A DNA stretch of 64,000 bases from Alnus glutinosa (lineage: Eukaryota; Streptophyta; Magnoliopsida; Fagales; Betulaceae): positions 26,917,616 to 26,981,615 of the forward strand of contig NC_084894.1 in NCBI RefSeq assembly GCF_958979055.1, given 5' to 3'. The notes under the pieces are model-generated. The model had not been told where the DNA came from, did no database searches, and saw only the letters and a program-made list of their open reading frames with translations. This document shows positions 20,342 to 31,813 of the stretch, piece after piece. A program made the translations under genes and the position numbers. Position 1 is the first letter of the stretch. Each line of letters starts with the position of its first letter.

Positions 20342-20872
20342 TCATAGATTCCACAGATGGATTCCACACCTCTTCACTTCCATAATTTGCGAATCAATTT
20401 CACACTTTTTTGAGTTATAAAATGGAATATTAATTCCTTGGCGCCGCACTTGTAGATCGACGGCGAACTCTATTTCATCTCCACTTTTCATCTGAAGTCG
20501 TTCTATCCACACAGAGTCAGTCATCTTTAATGCATGTATATGATCTTCAAAGATATCAAAATCTGGTACAACCCAAGTATGTGGCACTATTTCCCAGTCA
20601 TCCCAGTTGTTGGACTGGTCTCTTGAACTTTTATTACAAAATCTCCATTTCCATCTCAACGAACCCCCTTGGGGTATTATACTGCCTGAGACTGCTTTCT
20701 TGTTTACTGCACAAACAATGCAGAAAAGCACCTTGCTGATTTTACCTGCCAATAACGGAGGTACACGAAAGGATATTGAAGAACCGATTGCTTGATGGCT
20801 AATCCAATTTGGAATCTCACTTCCGGGGAGGAAAACGAAAGGATCTTGATTATAGTCTGTCTCGCACATCGT
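20342..20872 (-). CDS. TNL-2 exon 5: C-JID domain
   Basis: 177 codons including TGA. 'FVFLPGSEIPNWISHQAIG' opens the domain, and 'MKSGDEIEFAVDL' and 'VKRCGIHLWNL' close it. The acceptor 'tgaaatag' follows the intron microsatellite. It is full length compared with TNL-1. Confidence 0.88.
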   Translation of the reverse strand, partial: TMCETDYNQDPFVFLPGSEIPNWISHQAIGSSISFRVPPLLAGKISKVLFCIVCAVNKKAVSGSIIPQGGSLRWKWRFCNKSSRDQSNNWDDWEIVPHTWVVPDFDIFEDHIHALKMTDSVWIERLQMKSGDEIEFAVDLQVRRQGINIPFYNSKKCEIDSQIMEVKRCGIHLWNL

Positions 20873-20898
20873 CTATTTCAAAAAAGTGTTTGTGTCAT

Positions 20899-20967
<69 letters not shown>

Positions 20968-23900
20968 CTTGAGAAGATACGGGAGAACACTCTCCCTAAA
21001 ACCAGATGATAGATTGGTGCAGTTTCCCATGCTAATATAACCAGGTAAACATAGCAAACTCTCCAAATTTTGAATCTCAACCAGTTTGTGGCAATTATCA
21101 AGTCCAATTTTTGCGGACTTCTGCCAGTTGTTGAGATTATCATGGTCAGAAGATCCTGAACTCTCATTCGTCAGAACTAAGATTCTTTCCAATGATGTGC
21201 AGCCATTTGCTCCCAAAAATATTACACTTCTAGGAAGTGAAATTGATTGAAGTGTAGTACACTCGTTCAAAATCAATTCCTGTAATTTAGAAAGGCGGCT
21301 GATGCAACTAGGTAGGTTACGAAAATTGTTTCTTGATAAATTCAATTCTTCGAGTGAAGATAAATATCCAAATTCAATGGGGATCTCGGCTTCAGACAAA
21401 TTGTGGCAACTGAGATCTAGTGTTGTCAATGAACATAATTCAGAAATGGATAACAAACTTATGCAGTTGGAGCTTTTGGATGATATCAGTCCTCCACATC
21501 CAGGTAATGTTAAAACACTGAGACTACTCAAAAGACCCAAGGACAATGGTATTTGCTCAATAGCAGTTCCGTGTGCCTCCAACTTGCTTAAAGCCATCAT
21601 ATTCCCCCATTGTTCAGGTAACTTGTCGAGTTTTGAGCAGCCAGTCAATATAAGACTTTGAAGAGATTTTAAGTTAGAAGTGCTACTAATTGGAAGACCC
21701 CTAAGCTTCTTGCACCCTCCTAAATTTAGTAATTTAAGTCCTTTTAGATGTCCAATGGACTCGTGAATCTTAACTAAGCTTGTACAACCTACAAATGTCA
21801 AATCCTCTAGATGTGAGGTTCGTGAGAACTCTGGTGATTCGATAAGATATTGACATCCAAAAAAACTTACATTTTTGGTATTCTCCAAAAGCCTAAAGGA
21901 GGATGGTAGTTGCTTAATAGCAGTGAAGTTCAGCACTAGCTTTTTTAAAGCCGTCATATTCCCTAATTGTTCCGGTAAATTCTCAAAATTATAGCAATCC
22001 CCCAAGTCGAGTGTTTCAAGAGATTCTAAGTTTGAAATACTATTTGGAAGATTCCTAAGCTTCTCACACCTTTGTAAATTCAACAAAACAAGTCTTTTTA
22101 GAAGTCCAATAGACTCGTGAATCTCAACCAAGCTTTTACAACCTTCAAGTACTAGCCTTTCTAGATGTGGGGATTGTAAGAAGTTTGGTAATTTGGTGAG
22201 ACAGCTACATCCAGAAAATGATGCAATTTTGAGATTCATGAAAAAACCAAAGGAAGATGGTTGTTGATTCGGTAATTTTTCAAATGCTGAGCAGCCAGAT
22301 AAGTCAAGAGTTTCAAGAGATTCTAAGTTAAAAATGCTTCTTGGAAGATACTTCAGGTTTGTGCAATCCTTTAAATTCAATAAAACAAGTCTTTTGAGAT
22401 GTCCAATGGAATCATGAACCTGAACCAAGCTTGTGCAACCTTCAAGTACTAGTATCTCCAGTTGTGGGACTTGTGAGAAATATGGTGATCTAGTGAGATA
22501 TTTGGAATTGCTAAGATTAAGGACCTTCAACTTGTTGAAAATCTGTGAGAAAAATAAACAAAAGAAAAGTACTTGTTAGTTATACATTTAAACATTAGCA
22601 GGAAAAAAAAAAATCATTATAAGATTTGTCATACTTTATTCTTCTTCTTCCAAACTCGTTTGACTTTACTATGCTGCATATCAAGAATAACCAGGTTCTC
22701 TAGATGAAAATCTCGTGGAAGAGATATTAGAGCGCACTTATGCCAACAAAGCCATTTAAGCTCTTTGGAGAGATATTCATAGGATCCTGTAAGTTGAACA
22801 TCATTGATTTGGAGTAATCTCAAATTCGTCATTTTTTTAAATGCTTTAGTTTCTAGTTCTACATCTTCAAGTAGCGGGGGATTTAAGATGAGACCCTCAA
22901 CTTTCTTCGAACCCTAGCAAAATAGATGGCTGGATTAGCAACGCACATCCTCATATTGTGTAAATCTAGAATAATTTTGAATATGCCTATACATTCTCAA
23001 CCTGACTTGATTTAGAAAAGTTTTGAATTTAAAGTCAAATCACATATGAGTTACATTGATACACTATTCAAACTATGAAGCATGCTTGGCAAAATGGCCA
23101 AATGACAAAATGGCAAATCACTCATGCATACGTACCTTCTTTTTTTTTTTTTTTTTCCTGAGCACCTCATGCATGCCTATATAATATGTATATTATGTAC
23201 ATGTACATGTACGTACGTACGTACGTACATGTGGCTGCGCACATGTTTATGTGTATATACACATTCCACCTTTTTTTTCACAACTAAAAAATGCATATAC
23301 ATCTTACCGTAGGTTTGTGTAGTACATTTAAGACATCCTTGTAAAACCACAACCTGCTGCGTTTTTCTGGATATTTGGGCGATTCTTCACAAACAATTTC
23401 TCTTCCCATATCTCGAATTAGATTATGCATCTTCAACTTATTTTGGTAATCAATTGTCACAAGTGACAATTGAATGAGAATAGGGATACCACTCTCTGGA
23501 AAGAAATTACAACCATCAAGTATTTTGATAACATATTCTTTGTCCATATTGACAAGGAAACATGCAATATCAAGGAATATGTACTTTATAATTCTGTCCA
23601 ATGAATCAAAACTTATTCTAAGTATTTTTTGAATCTTTGGATGAGAAGTTCTTTGTAATTTGTCCAATTCACTTTTCCATTCAGCAGTGCTTCTTCCTTT
23701 AAGAAAAGAACCCAAAACCTCAAGAGCTAATGGAAGTCCTCCGGCATAATTCACTGCTTCAATCGAAAGCTTTGAGTAATCTCCATTTGGATTTGGATTG
23801 GTCATCTTGAAGGCATGCCAATTGAAAAGCTGAAGAGACTCCCAATCATTCAGTATTTCAACTTCATATTTTTCATCTACTTCCAATTGAGTTAGCAAAT

Positions 23901-25468
23901 GTTCATCTCTAGTTGTTATAATGATTCTACTTCCTGGACCAAGCCAGTGCTTTTCGACTAACATGTGTATGTTTCCAAAGTCATCCACATCATCAAGAAT
24001 AACAAGAACCTTTTTTCCATGAATTCTATGTTGAATTATATTGGTTCCTCTGTCAACATTCACAATCTTCGAATTCATTTTCAATATATCAGAAAGAAGT
24101 TGATTTTGTAAGTGGATTAAGCCATCAGGCTTTTCTGAACTTTCTTTAAGGTTTGAAAGAAAGCTATTTCCTTCAAATGCATCACATATTTCATTGTAGA
24201 CAGCTTTTGCTAGGGTTGTTTTACCTATTCCACCCATTCCGTAAATGCCCACAACTCGAACGTCTCTTGTTCCAAGATTCAATAAAACTTTAATATCATC
24301 AACACGAGACTTCATTCCTATTGGGTGTTTGGCAACATTCAAGAGAGCGGGGTTCACTTTACACAAAACTTCTTCAACAATCTCTTTAATGAATCTTGAT
24401 TCATACCTAATTATTGTGATTCAAATAGAAAAGAGCACAACAAAGTAAGCATAAGGAAAACAAAAGAAGAAAGAAAATTATTAATTATTATTTTACGTCA
24501 TGACAAATAATTAGGTTTTACCAAAATTATTGACACTTATCATTTAAATAAATTTCTATGTAGTTTCTTCTCCTATTGACATGCCATGAAACAATTATTT
24601 TGGTTTCTTTTAGCAGAAAAAAGCCATCAATGGTTTTGGACAAAGTATGGTTACAATATCATTCCTCTCAAGTGTACGATAGTTTATCTAAAAAGCTATA
24701 CTAGACTTGATAATTCAGGAAAAAAAAAGTTTCTCTAGATGGCATGATCTTGATACACTGATAGAGTGTGCACGGAAAAGAAAATTAACCATCAACTCAT
24801 TCAACTCAAACACTAATTTCCTTAATACATTTAGGGGGTTTTGTTAAGTTTATCCTCTTTTTTTTTTTTTTTTATCAACTTTTGTAAAAGAAAAGAAAAA
24901 AGAAAGAAATGCATGACAAAGTACAAGAGTACATAGCATAATACCCATCTGCAACGTTATTAAGATCCCAACCGGAACAACTTGCAGCTTCAGCAAGTGC
25001 TGCTCTCCACCTTCGCACCCTTTCCATATCGGTCTGAAACCGCTTTTCATGCCTAGCAAAGGCTTCCACAAAAGTTCCAATCTGATGTCGGACATCCGAG
25101 GGGTCTACGTGATAAAATATCGGAAGAAGAGTGTGGCCTATGGTACTCCTGCAACACACTATCTCCACAAGTTCATCAAGGCACCACCTTGAAGAAGCAT
25201 AGCCTTCGGAAAATACCACAATGGAAATCCTTGATCCACGAATTGCATTGAGTAGTTCGGTAGAGATGTTCTCCCCTCTTTGAAGTTCCTCGTCATCTCG
25301 GAAGGTACGAATTCCGACCCTCATCAAGGCGGAATAGAGGTGATCGGTAAAGTTCTTGCGAGTATCTTCACCTCTGAAACTCAGAAAGACGTCGTAATCC
25401 CAACCAGATTGAGAAGATGACGAGGTGGTTCTTGTGGTTGAGTTTGATTGGACTGAAAAAGGAGACAT
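20342..25468 (-). CDS. TNL-2: TIR-NB-ARC-LRR immune receptor, apparently intact
   Basis: Spliced CDS: 25468..24945, 24406..23308, 22913..22635, 22542..20968, 20872..20342 (4008 nt, 1335 residues plus stop). Splice borders are all GT...AG with the same phases as TNL-1. It should act like other TNLs: effector-triggered oligomerisation and TIR NADase signalling. The LRR exon is the longest of the three and has about three near-repeats of a roughly 100-residue module. The MHD motif is MHN (residues about 501-503), shared with TNL-3 but not TNL-1. The start at 25468 ('MSPFSVQSNS') is preferred over an in-frame ATG-like start at 25591, because the homologous peptide is readable from TNL-1's leader. 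Confidence 0.9.
20904..20965 (-). repeat. (CT)n microsatellite in TNL-2 intron 4
   Basis: About 31 CT units on the gene strand, starting right at the donor (GTTCTCTCT) and filling about two thirds of the 95-nt intron (20873-20967). It is the longest of the three paralogous arrays. Confidence 0.95.
20968..22542 (-). CDS. TNL-2 exon 4: LRR domain
   Basis: 525 codons. Repeated blocks 'LEILVLEGCTSLVQVHDSIGHLK', 'LERLVLEGCKSLVEIHES' and 'LEDLTFVGCTSLVKIHES' start successive modules, each followed by 'LNL...C..L..LP' and 'NLESLETLDL' repeats. A distal part ends with 'NNFRNLPSCISRLSKL'. The donor AAG|GTTCTC is directly followed by a CT microsatellite. Confidence 0.88.
22635..22913 (-). CDS. TNL-2 exon 3: linker and first LRRs
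   Basis: 93 codons, phase 0. Begins 'GSKKVEGLIL' after the acceptor 'tttgctag' and contains 'MTNLRLLQINDVQL' and 'LKWLCWHKCALISLP'. Ends at AAA|GTATGA. Confidence 0.85.
23308..24406 (-). CDS. TNL-2 exon 2: NB-ARC domain
   Basis: P-loop 'GIYGMGGIGKTT' (Lys about 236), kinase-2 'VLVILDDVD', RNBS-B 'GSRIIITTRDEHLL', 'GLPLALEVLGSFLKG', 'IFLDIACFLVNMDKEY' and the ARC2 motif 'KMHNLIRDMGREIV', in which Asn replaces the usual Asp of MHD. The segment 'LIQLSLVTI' has Leu where the paralogues have Arg. Confidence 0.9.
24945..25468 (-). CDS. TNL-2 exon 1: TIR domain
   Basis: 174 codons plus two bases. The TIR core begins 'YDVFLSFRGEDTRKNF' at about residue 25. The NADase Glu is in 'SSRWCLDELVE' (about residue 99), then 'LLPIFYHVDPSDVR' and 'CSGWDLNNVADG'. 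The donor is GG|GTATTATG. A Ser/Thr-rich leader precedes the domain. Confidence 0.9.
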
Positions 25469-25912
25469 ATTCGGCGAGTAAAGAGAATGATTTTTTGGAA
25501 AGTAAATTGAAAAATGAGAAAGAATATCATTTATTAAACAAAAATTAAAATCCCAATTCTTTTTATGATGATTCATCCTTTTCTTCTTCATTTTTTATTT
25601 TTTTATCGTCTAATCAAAGTTTCACGCTACCAAAGTGGACACGTACGATATTGATGAGGATTCAGTGGTATCTGAACTTACTAATAATTTCATATTTTTA
25701 TTTTTGCTGGTTTTTAATAAAAATATAATTTCTCCATAATTGAAAAAAAAAAAAAAAAAAAAAAACAAAACAAAAAAAATGGCAACAAGAATTAATTCGT
25801 ACCAGAAACCATAATTCCTGTAACATTAATATTGAAAGAAGGCAAGCAGAAAGAGAGTTGGATTGAAGTTGAAGTTAGGAAGGGTAAAGTTTTAAATGGT
25901 TGAAAACGGTAC
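25469..25912. promoter_or_regulatory. 5' flank of TNL-2
   Basis: Contains a long A run at about 25742-25764. An in-frame upstream extension of the TIR exon (to 25591) is possible but unlikely to be translated. No certain core promoter elements were assigned. Confidence 0.4.
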
Positions 25913-26033
25913 CTTCTTTGTTTGGGTCTTGGACGACGAGAACCTTGCGAGCCTGCTGGTTTTGGTCCTCCGATTCAGGATCCCGCTTCCTCTTCAAGCT
26001 TGGTGGTATCACAGTACTGAAGCTTTGGCCCAT
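25913..26033 (-). CDS. Orphan first-exon-like frame, unrecognised
   Basis: Starts at an ATG ('MGQSFSTVIPPSLKRKRDPE'), is hydrophilic with a basic KRKR cluster, and runs 40 codons to a donor-like GAAG|GTACCG. No further exon was recognised downstream before TNL-2, which begins 445 bp away. It may be the first exon of a gene cut off by cluster rearrangement. The KRKR run would suit a nuclear protein, but that is only a guess. Confidence 0.35.
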
Positions 26034-27400
26034 GGGTGGTAGATAGAGGGGGATGGGGGTGGTAGGGGTAGTTTGGGAAAGAAATCGTGGTTTGTGGGGT
26101 AATATTAGGAGAGAAGTGAGAAATGTGGGGATGCCAGCAAAATGGGTTTAACGCTGATCAGTTTCTGGGTTTGATGGCAGAGAAGTTGGATTAGGATTTG
26201 TGGGTAACGAGAAAGAGAAATTTCGGTTCAGAGGAGGGAAAGGGAGAGAGAAAGGGATCAGAAGAAAGAAGATGAAGAAAGCTACAAGCACTTTCCTACC
26301 ATCTTTATTGATGTGCGCCACCTCTTGAAGATGAAGAAAGCTTCGCGAAACTCGCAATGGCGGAACCTCTTTTTTGTTTCAAGTGTACCCCTGGTCCCGA
26401 GGCTCGTGCTTTTCTGAGTCCAAGATGCTTTTTTTTTTTGTAATATTATAATAAAAGTGAAAGTGGAAATGTGAATGTGGAATGTTGATATATTGGCCAC
26501 AATAAAGGAAAAGAGAAACTCATAAATAAATAAAATAAAATAAAATAAAATAAAAGTTATTATAAATTTAATGTGAAGGTGTGAATACTAAAATTAAGAT
26601 TAACATTCAGTGCAATGTTTTTGTTTTATTGCGTTATTAGAACAGGTTTACTCAAATACATACATGTCCAAACAAAAAAGGTCTTCTCCTACGTATCCTC
26701 ACATATTTTTACTCTATTACAGTAAGATCAGGCAAAAGAATTGCACCGAATTTAATATATCTCTAGAAAGTATATGGAATGATTATATTTCAATGTGATA
26801 GAGGAAAAGAGAAACTACAAATATATATATATCCTGAAAAGTCAAAAGGACTATTATTATTATTTATTTATTTATTTTTTTAGTGAAGAACACATATTAG
26901 TTAAATATAATTAATATGAATTCTTTAAAGTATCTGTTGATCGAAGATGCTCATAGATAGACTTTTGTTGTGCAATAACGGCTCCCAAGCTGTGTGTATG
27001 TGTTTGTGTGAAAGTTAATAATTGTAGTATAATTTTTATACAATTTTAATAATTTTTTTTAAACTAATTATTGGATTTATTTTTTTACATGTGGGTCCTA
27101 AAAATCTAATGATTGATGTTAAAAAAAAAATTGTTAGAGTTGTACAAGAGTTATATGAAAGTTGTAAACATATCATATCTTGATAGTTGTATGAGAGCAA
27201 GGACGCCAGAAAATACACAAAAACACAATTTTTTATTTTTTATTTACTTATTTACTTTTTTTTTTATTAATGCGATTAAAAATACACAAAAAAAAAAAAT
27301 CTCATGCTCTAAAAACAAATGTCACCTCCTCTTAAAAAAAAAATACACAAAAAATTTATGTATTCTAAAAAGACAAGTTAGTTTAATAAACAAAATGAGG
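26034..27400. other. Intergenic, no gene seen
   Basis: Includes an AT-rich stretch with (AAAAT)n at about 26526-26555 and A/T runs near 26860, 27110 and 27280-27350. No domain-bearing frame was recognised. Confidence 0.4.
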
Positions 27401-27735
27401 AAAAATTTTCCATCCCGGGGCTAGTCGAGCGACCTCCAAACAAAAAGGTACCAGATTTCCACTCCAAAACAGAACAGTGTTCTTCTTTGTTGTCATTTTC
27501 CTTCTCCAACCTATGCTCGCACAGTCACACTTTCCCAAATACAAAGTACAAACACACACATTTTCCACCTTCCTAAACTGAACACCCAACCACTTGCCTT
27601 GGATTTGGATTTTCCAGGGATTTGTCTTCTCCTCCCGATTCCTTCTCTCTTCCTCCACTCCACCAGGTATGCGAAATCAAACTCAAACCCTTTCACTGAA
27701 TTCCCTCACAAGTTTCAGTTCTTTTCAATTCCAAG
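27401..27735 (+). other. Possible 5'-UTR-like exon with splice donor
   Basis: Pyrimidine-rich sequence resembling a plant 5' leader ends in 'ccaccag|gtatgcgaaatc', a good donor context. No coding sequence follows, because a foreign-looking element begins at about 27740. It could be the truncated start of a lost gene. Confidence 0.25.
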
Positions 27736-27739
27736 CAGT

Positions 27740-28850
27740 TGCAGAACTAGATTATCAACTTAGGGGGAGCGAGATAATTTTTTTTTTTTTTTTTAAAAAA
27801 AAAAAAATTGATTACAAACAATAAAAAATATAACTAACAAAATTCATAAATAATTTAATTAACAATTGTTTAAATGTAATTTATATTTTCACCCATAAGC
27901 TATAAGCATAAAAAAACAGAAATTAGTTCTCAAAAAAATAAATAAATAAATTATTGTTTGGCTTAGTAATAAACTCAAAAGACCTGTACTGCCCTTAAAA
28001 AAAAAATTTAAAAAAATAAATAAATAAAAAAGAAAAGAAAAAGAGCACTACACAAGCTCTCTAGTCTCTTCCACAATTATTTCCAGGCTTGGTTTTCGTA
28101 ATTTTTTTTTTTTAAGGCTTAGTTTTTGTATTGAAGGCAAAAAAAAGCACAAGACCCAAAAAGAAAAGTACAAAAAGTCAAAAGACAGCAATTGCGTATA
28201 AGGTGGATTCAATGACTAGGCTTGGGTCTTGTGCGTTTGTGATTTTAAACAATTCGTTTCATTAAATCCAAGTCTAGTCAGTGTCGTTTCTTAAAAGATT
28301 TAATAAAACGGGACGTTTAGAAACACAAACGCACCAAACATTTAAGAACGCCTCAAACGCACCGTTTAGATCTTTTTCTCATGGATCTTCTTTTTAACCT
28401 AACTTTCTAAAAGCTCTGAAACTAAAATAGGATTATAAAAGCCTACAAATTAAAAATGGCATGTCGTCTGCTGCTTGCCCTTACTAATAATGTCTATGCC
28501 CCTTATGGTTGGTTTTGGGGGGCAACCAAGGTATCAAAAAAAATTTACCAAGTGTTTAAAAAAAAGAAAAAAAAATTGTGGGTTGATGGGAGGAGCCAGT
28601 GCCCTGTAGCTCCGCTCCTGCTTTCAAGAAAGTTCTAATTCCACACACTTTCAAGTTTCAACCATTAACACTTAACATGCTTTCATTTCTTTGTTCTCTA
28701 TACACAATAACTAGAAACTAGTCTATTTGAGGAACTCTCGTTCTTTATTTCCATTCTAAATAATTTTATTTTATGTTTTTCAATAAATTGAGGGGGGGCC
28801 CATGGCCCCTACTGGCCCCCCCCCTTTCCTCCGTCTTTGTATGAGAGTAA
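27740..28850. mobile_element. Possible non-autonomous DNA transposon
   Basis: The left end 'cagaactagattatcaacttagggggagcgag' and the right end 'gagggggggcccatggcccctactggccccccc' resemble the paired ends of common plant non-autonomous elements (G-rich left end, C-rich right end). No target duplication was read and there is no transposase frame. It carries the small foldback at 28231-28334. Confidence 0.35.
28231..28334. mobile_element. Small foldback element
   Basis: 'gtgcgtttgtgattttaaac' on the left is matched, inverted, by 'gtttagaaacacaaacgcac' on the right, spanning 104 bp. Target duplication not certain. Confidence 0.6.
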
Positions 28851-29280
28851 TTTTTTTGCGGATAACCATGATAGAAAATAATTAAATCAGGTATAAAAAA
28901 TTGTATAAAATAATTGAAGTTATAAAAATTAATATGGAATAATTATTGAAATAATTATTATTTAATATGAATAAATTATTTAATTTTTATATTTTTGGTG
29001 TTTGGCACTATTGCCTTGCTAGATTATTTTACAATCTAGGCTGTTTAACAGGTGTGTTTGTTTTGAATAATATTCAACTTTTTTCAAAAAACAAATTATA
29101 TTTCATTCAACTTTTTCAAAAAAATTCAAAATTTTTCAAATTTTATCTCACAAAGTCAAACCTCGTAATTCGCGCAGTGAATTCGAATAATATTCGAATT
29201 CAACACCTAAACGGACCATTCTTTCTACTTTTTTATTATTTAAAAAAAAAAAAAAAAAAAAAAAAATTTGCGTCGTACCA
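28851..29280. other. Spacer, no gene seen
   Basis: AT-rich, with an A run at 29239-29266. No recognisable feature. Confidence 0.4.
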
Positions 29281-29469
29281 CAGCCAATGGATGACACTAT
29301 TAAGGCCCAATCAGAAGAGCAACCAGCTGTGGAGTCTATTGTTAAAGAAGCACCAGAACAAGTAGCAGTTGCATCTCTCGAGAAAGGGCAAGAAGAGAAA
29401 GCAAATATAATTGATGTTCCTGATCGAACAAATACCAGAAACGCACTCTTGAGAAACTTGGTTGTATAT
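29281..29469 (+). CDS. Exon-like frame, acidic, unrecognised
   Basis: Preceded by an acceptor-like 'cgtaccacag'. A 60-codon frame contains 'KAQSEEQPAVESIVKEAPEQ', rich in Glu, Gln, Ala and Val, and a donor-like site follows 'AACTTG'. It may be an exon fragment of an intrinsically disordered protein. Family unknown. Confidence 0.25.
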
Positions 29470-29549
29470 ATCATTTCTCTTAATATATATATATATATAT
29501 TTCAAGAGTGACACGTTTCATTATTCCATTGTTGATGACGTGGCACATT

Positions 29550-30110
29550 AATGAAATACATCAAGTTTCTCGACAAAATTTGACTACAAAAACTAAATTA
29601 TTATCTTGGCTTACCCTGAGAATCTCTAATGATCAACTGATTTTGGACTGCAGAAAAGGATTTGTAATTTAAGCTAACCACAATAACTGATTTTAGATTC
29701 ATCCTATATAGAATTTGAGCTATGCATCTCTCATAATACTAAAACATTCATAATTGATCTTACTCAAAAGTATGGAATGTATATGCTGCAATTTATATGA
29801 TTTTTTAGAAATATGACTGCGGTTGTTTATAAGAAATATTGTAATTTCACATTTTATAATCATTTGATTTAGTTCTCGACTTGTTAATTTCCCAAAGATA
29901 ACGAAAAGGATCCTTGTGCATCAAGGATTCAAGAGCTAGCAATATATGGAGCACTGGAATCAAATTGTCATGATCAAACAATTGTATGGCACATCTATAT
30001 GAGAAGCAAGTGCTGTTTTTGTGTAAAGCACTTCTAAAATGCTCTGTTTATAGTACGTCTTCTACTCAGTATGGAGCTCTGGAATCAAATTGTCATGATC
30101 AAACAATTGT
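29550..30110. repeat. Intergenic repeat segment, copy 1 of 3
   Basis: Shares ordered blocks ('aactgattttagattcatcc', 'catcaaggattcaagag', 'gaatcaaattgtcatgatcaaacaattg', 'gtgctgtttttgtgtaaagc') with 51100-51680 and 56040-56530. Copy 1 lacks the middle block 'tgacagcacttaaatccac...gaacctgcccaaaa' present in the other two. Part of the tandem duplications that built the TNL cluster. Confidence 0.75.
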
Positions 30111-31279
30111 ATGGAAGCTTACGAGTATGTCTTCTAGTCTTCTAGAAGACTAATACTGCGTGCGTGGAAGCTTATGAGTATGTCTTCTAGTCTTATTTTT
30201 GCTACTCAAAACACTTTTTTTTTTTTAATCATTATATTTTTAATACAAATTCAAATAAATTATTTATTTCATCACATATATATTTTTTTTAAATATTATT
30301 TTTCAATATGTTAAAAGAAGAGAGAAACCAATAAAAAAAACAAAAAGTAAATAATTGCTCTCTATATTATATTCACTCAATGTGCTACAATCAATTCAAA
30401 TCATTTGCGTATAAAAGTTCATTGTAGCAAAAATCTTATTTTGAAGCATCTGTTGGAGATGCTCTAAGGTAGACGGTTGTCATGCAAGAACCGCTCCCAA
30501 GCTTTATATATATAGTAAGTGCTTTTCTTCCTACCTTTTGGACATGGAATAAAGAGATCCGATCTGTTTAAATTTATTTATGTTTTAATTTTAGTCATAA
30601 TTTTTTACGTTGTAATCACTATTTTTGAGTGTTTGTTACTGTATATTGGTATCACGTACACCTAAGCTTTGTTTTGTTAATACAATATCTATGTAAAAAA
30701 ATAAATAAATAAATAAAGCCCTCTCCCTCCCTCCAAACGTTTTTTATTTTCCAATTACGATAATAAAGATAATGTATTTGTAAAAGAAATTGTAGACAAC
30801 TTACTTCGTTTTCTAGAATTACGGGATCGATAATTCTTCTAGACCTTTTTATTTTCTCTTTTTAGAAGAGACTCAAGTCGACATAACATTTATTTAATTA
30901 TAATGAAAAAAGAGAATTGCACATCATCTGCGGGTATGCACTTTAGTTGACAAAAAAAAAAAAAAAAGGATTACGGGATATTTGAGTCTTTTTGGCCAAT
31001 GCCGCCACCCTCTTTTTGGGAGGAAGGGGATCGTTGTCTTCCCTTCATTAATTTCCTGCAAAATGGCCTCGCATTTGTGTTATTAAGATTCAACAGTATC
31101 ATCCTACCAATAATTCAATATCATTACATTATCAAAGACAAACCATTAGACTTTATTCCATGTTGTAACCTTGCTAGTAGGCAAATCTCAGAGGTGATTA
31201 GTGATTACTATCTCTAATTTGGGATTCAGTTTAGGTCCAATTTCAGTTAAAATTCAGTCATGCGTTCTTTATGAATTAT
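30111..31279. other. Intergenic, no gene seen
   Basis: AT-rich. A partial internal duplication around 'agcttatgagtatgtcttctagtctt' lies at 30115-30200. The block at about 30430-30500 ('gctctaaggtagac...ttgtcatgcaagaaccgctcccaagctt') resembles 26950-27000. Confidence 0.4.
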
Positions 31280-31412
31280 GTTCGAGCATACATGTATACC
31301 AACAAGTAAATCTAGACCTTATGACTTGTCGTCTAAAAAAATTCAAAATAAAAGAAAAGGACCAAAAAAGAAAAGAAAAAGAAATGCATGAAAAAGTACA
31401 AAATAATAAAAA
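31280..31412 (-). pseudogene. Relic of TNL intron 1 (no coding exon left)
   Basis: The stretch 'tatgacttgtcgtctaaaaaaattcaaaataaaagaaaa...aaagaaatgcatgaaaaagtacaa' aligns with the 5' part of TNL-1 intron 1 (about 7038-7116) and TNL-3 intron 1 (about 48550-48630). The TIR exon expected next to it is missing, and unrelated sequence follows from about 31413. This looks like a recombination breakpoint left by a deleted TNL copy. Confidence 0.6.
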
Positions 31413-31813
31413 GCACCTATAATTAAGCATGTCCATGACATAATTTTGGACCTCGATCAAGGGGTTTAAACAGGGAGAGGAGAGGAAGCAATTGATTTAA
31501 TTAGCAAGATAAAAAAATCAGTTCCTTGGCCAGTTAAAACTTTTCCCACACCAACAAATCCGAAAAGCAAATCTATAGCATACCAAATGATCATCGCCAT
31601 CGATGCCCGTACAATTGGCCAAGAAGAAGTACCACCCGGGCTGGCGAGAGATGGCGGGTTAGATCCTGCTGATGGGTTCGGCGACAAACCTGAACTCGGC
31701 CAGGGTCCCCACGGAGGTGGCCGGAGGCCATGTGACAGCATGAAATATATAGTTTCTCATCCTTTCTAGCCCCTATATTTGGGGGGCCCGGGGGCCGGGA
31801 ATGAATTGGGCTC
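31413..31813 (-). other. 3' flank of TNL-3 with a GC-rich open frame
   Basis: The piece 31425-31535 reappears in the flanks of the copia element (56590-56621 and 63935-64000). A 91-codon minus frame (31466-31741) ends 'LIKSIASSPLPV', and the section at about 31620-31800 is unusually GC-rich. I could not assign a family. It could be a TNL 3' untranslated region or a captured fragment. Confidence 0.35.

Noticed and set aside
29287..29511. Complete small protein gene
   Set aside because: The ATG lies just after an acceptor-like site and the frame runs into AT repeat sequence, so at most an exon fragment is supported.
31466..31741. Assignment of the 91-codon GC-rich minus frame to an organelle membrane protein
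   Set aside because: The peptide felt loosely familiar, but I could not match any family with confidence, so no product is given.
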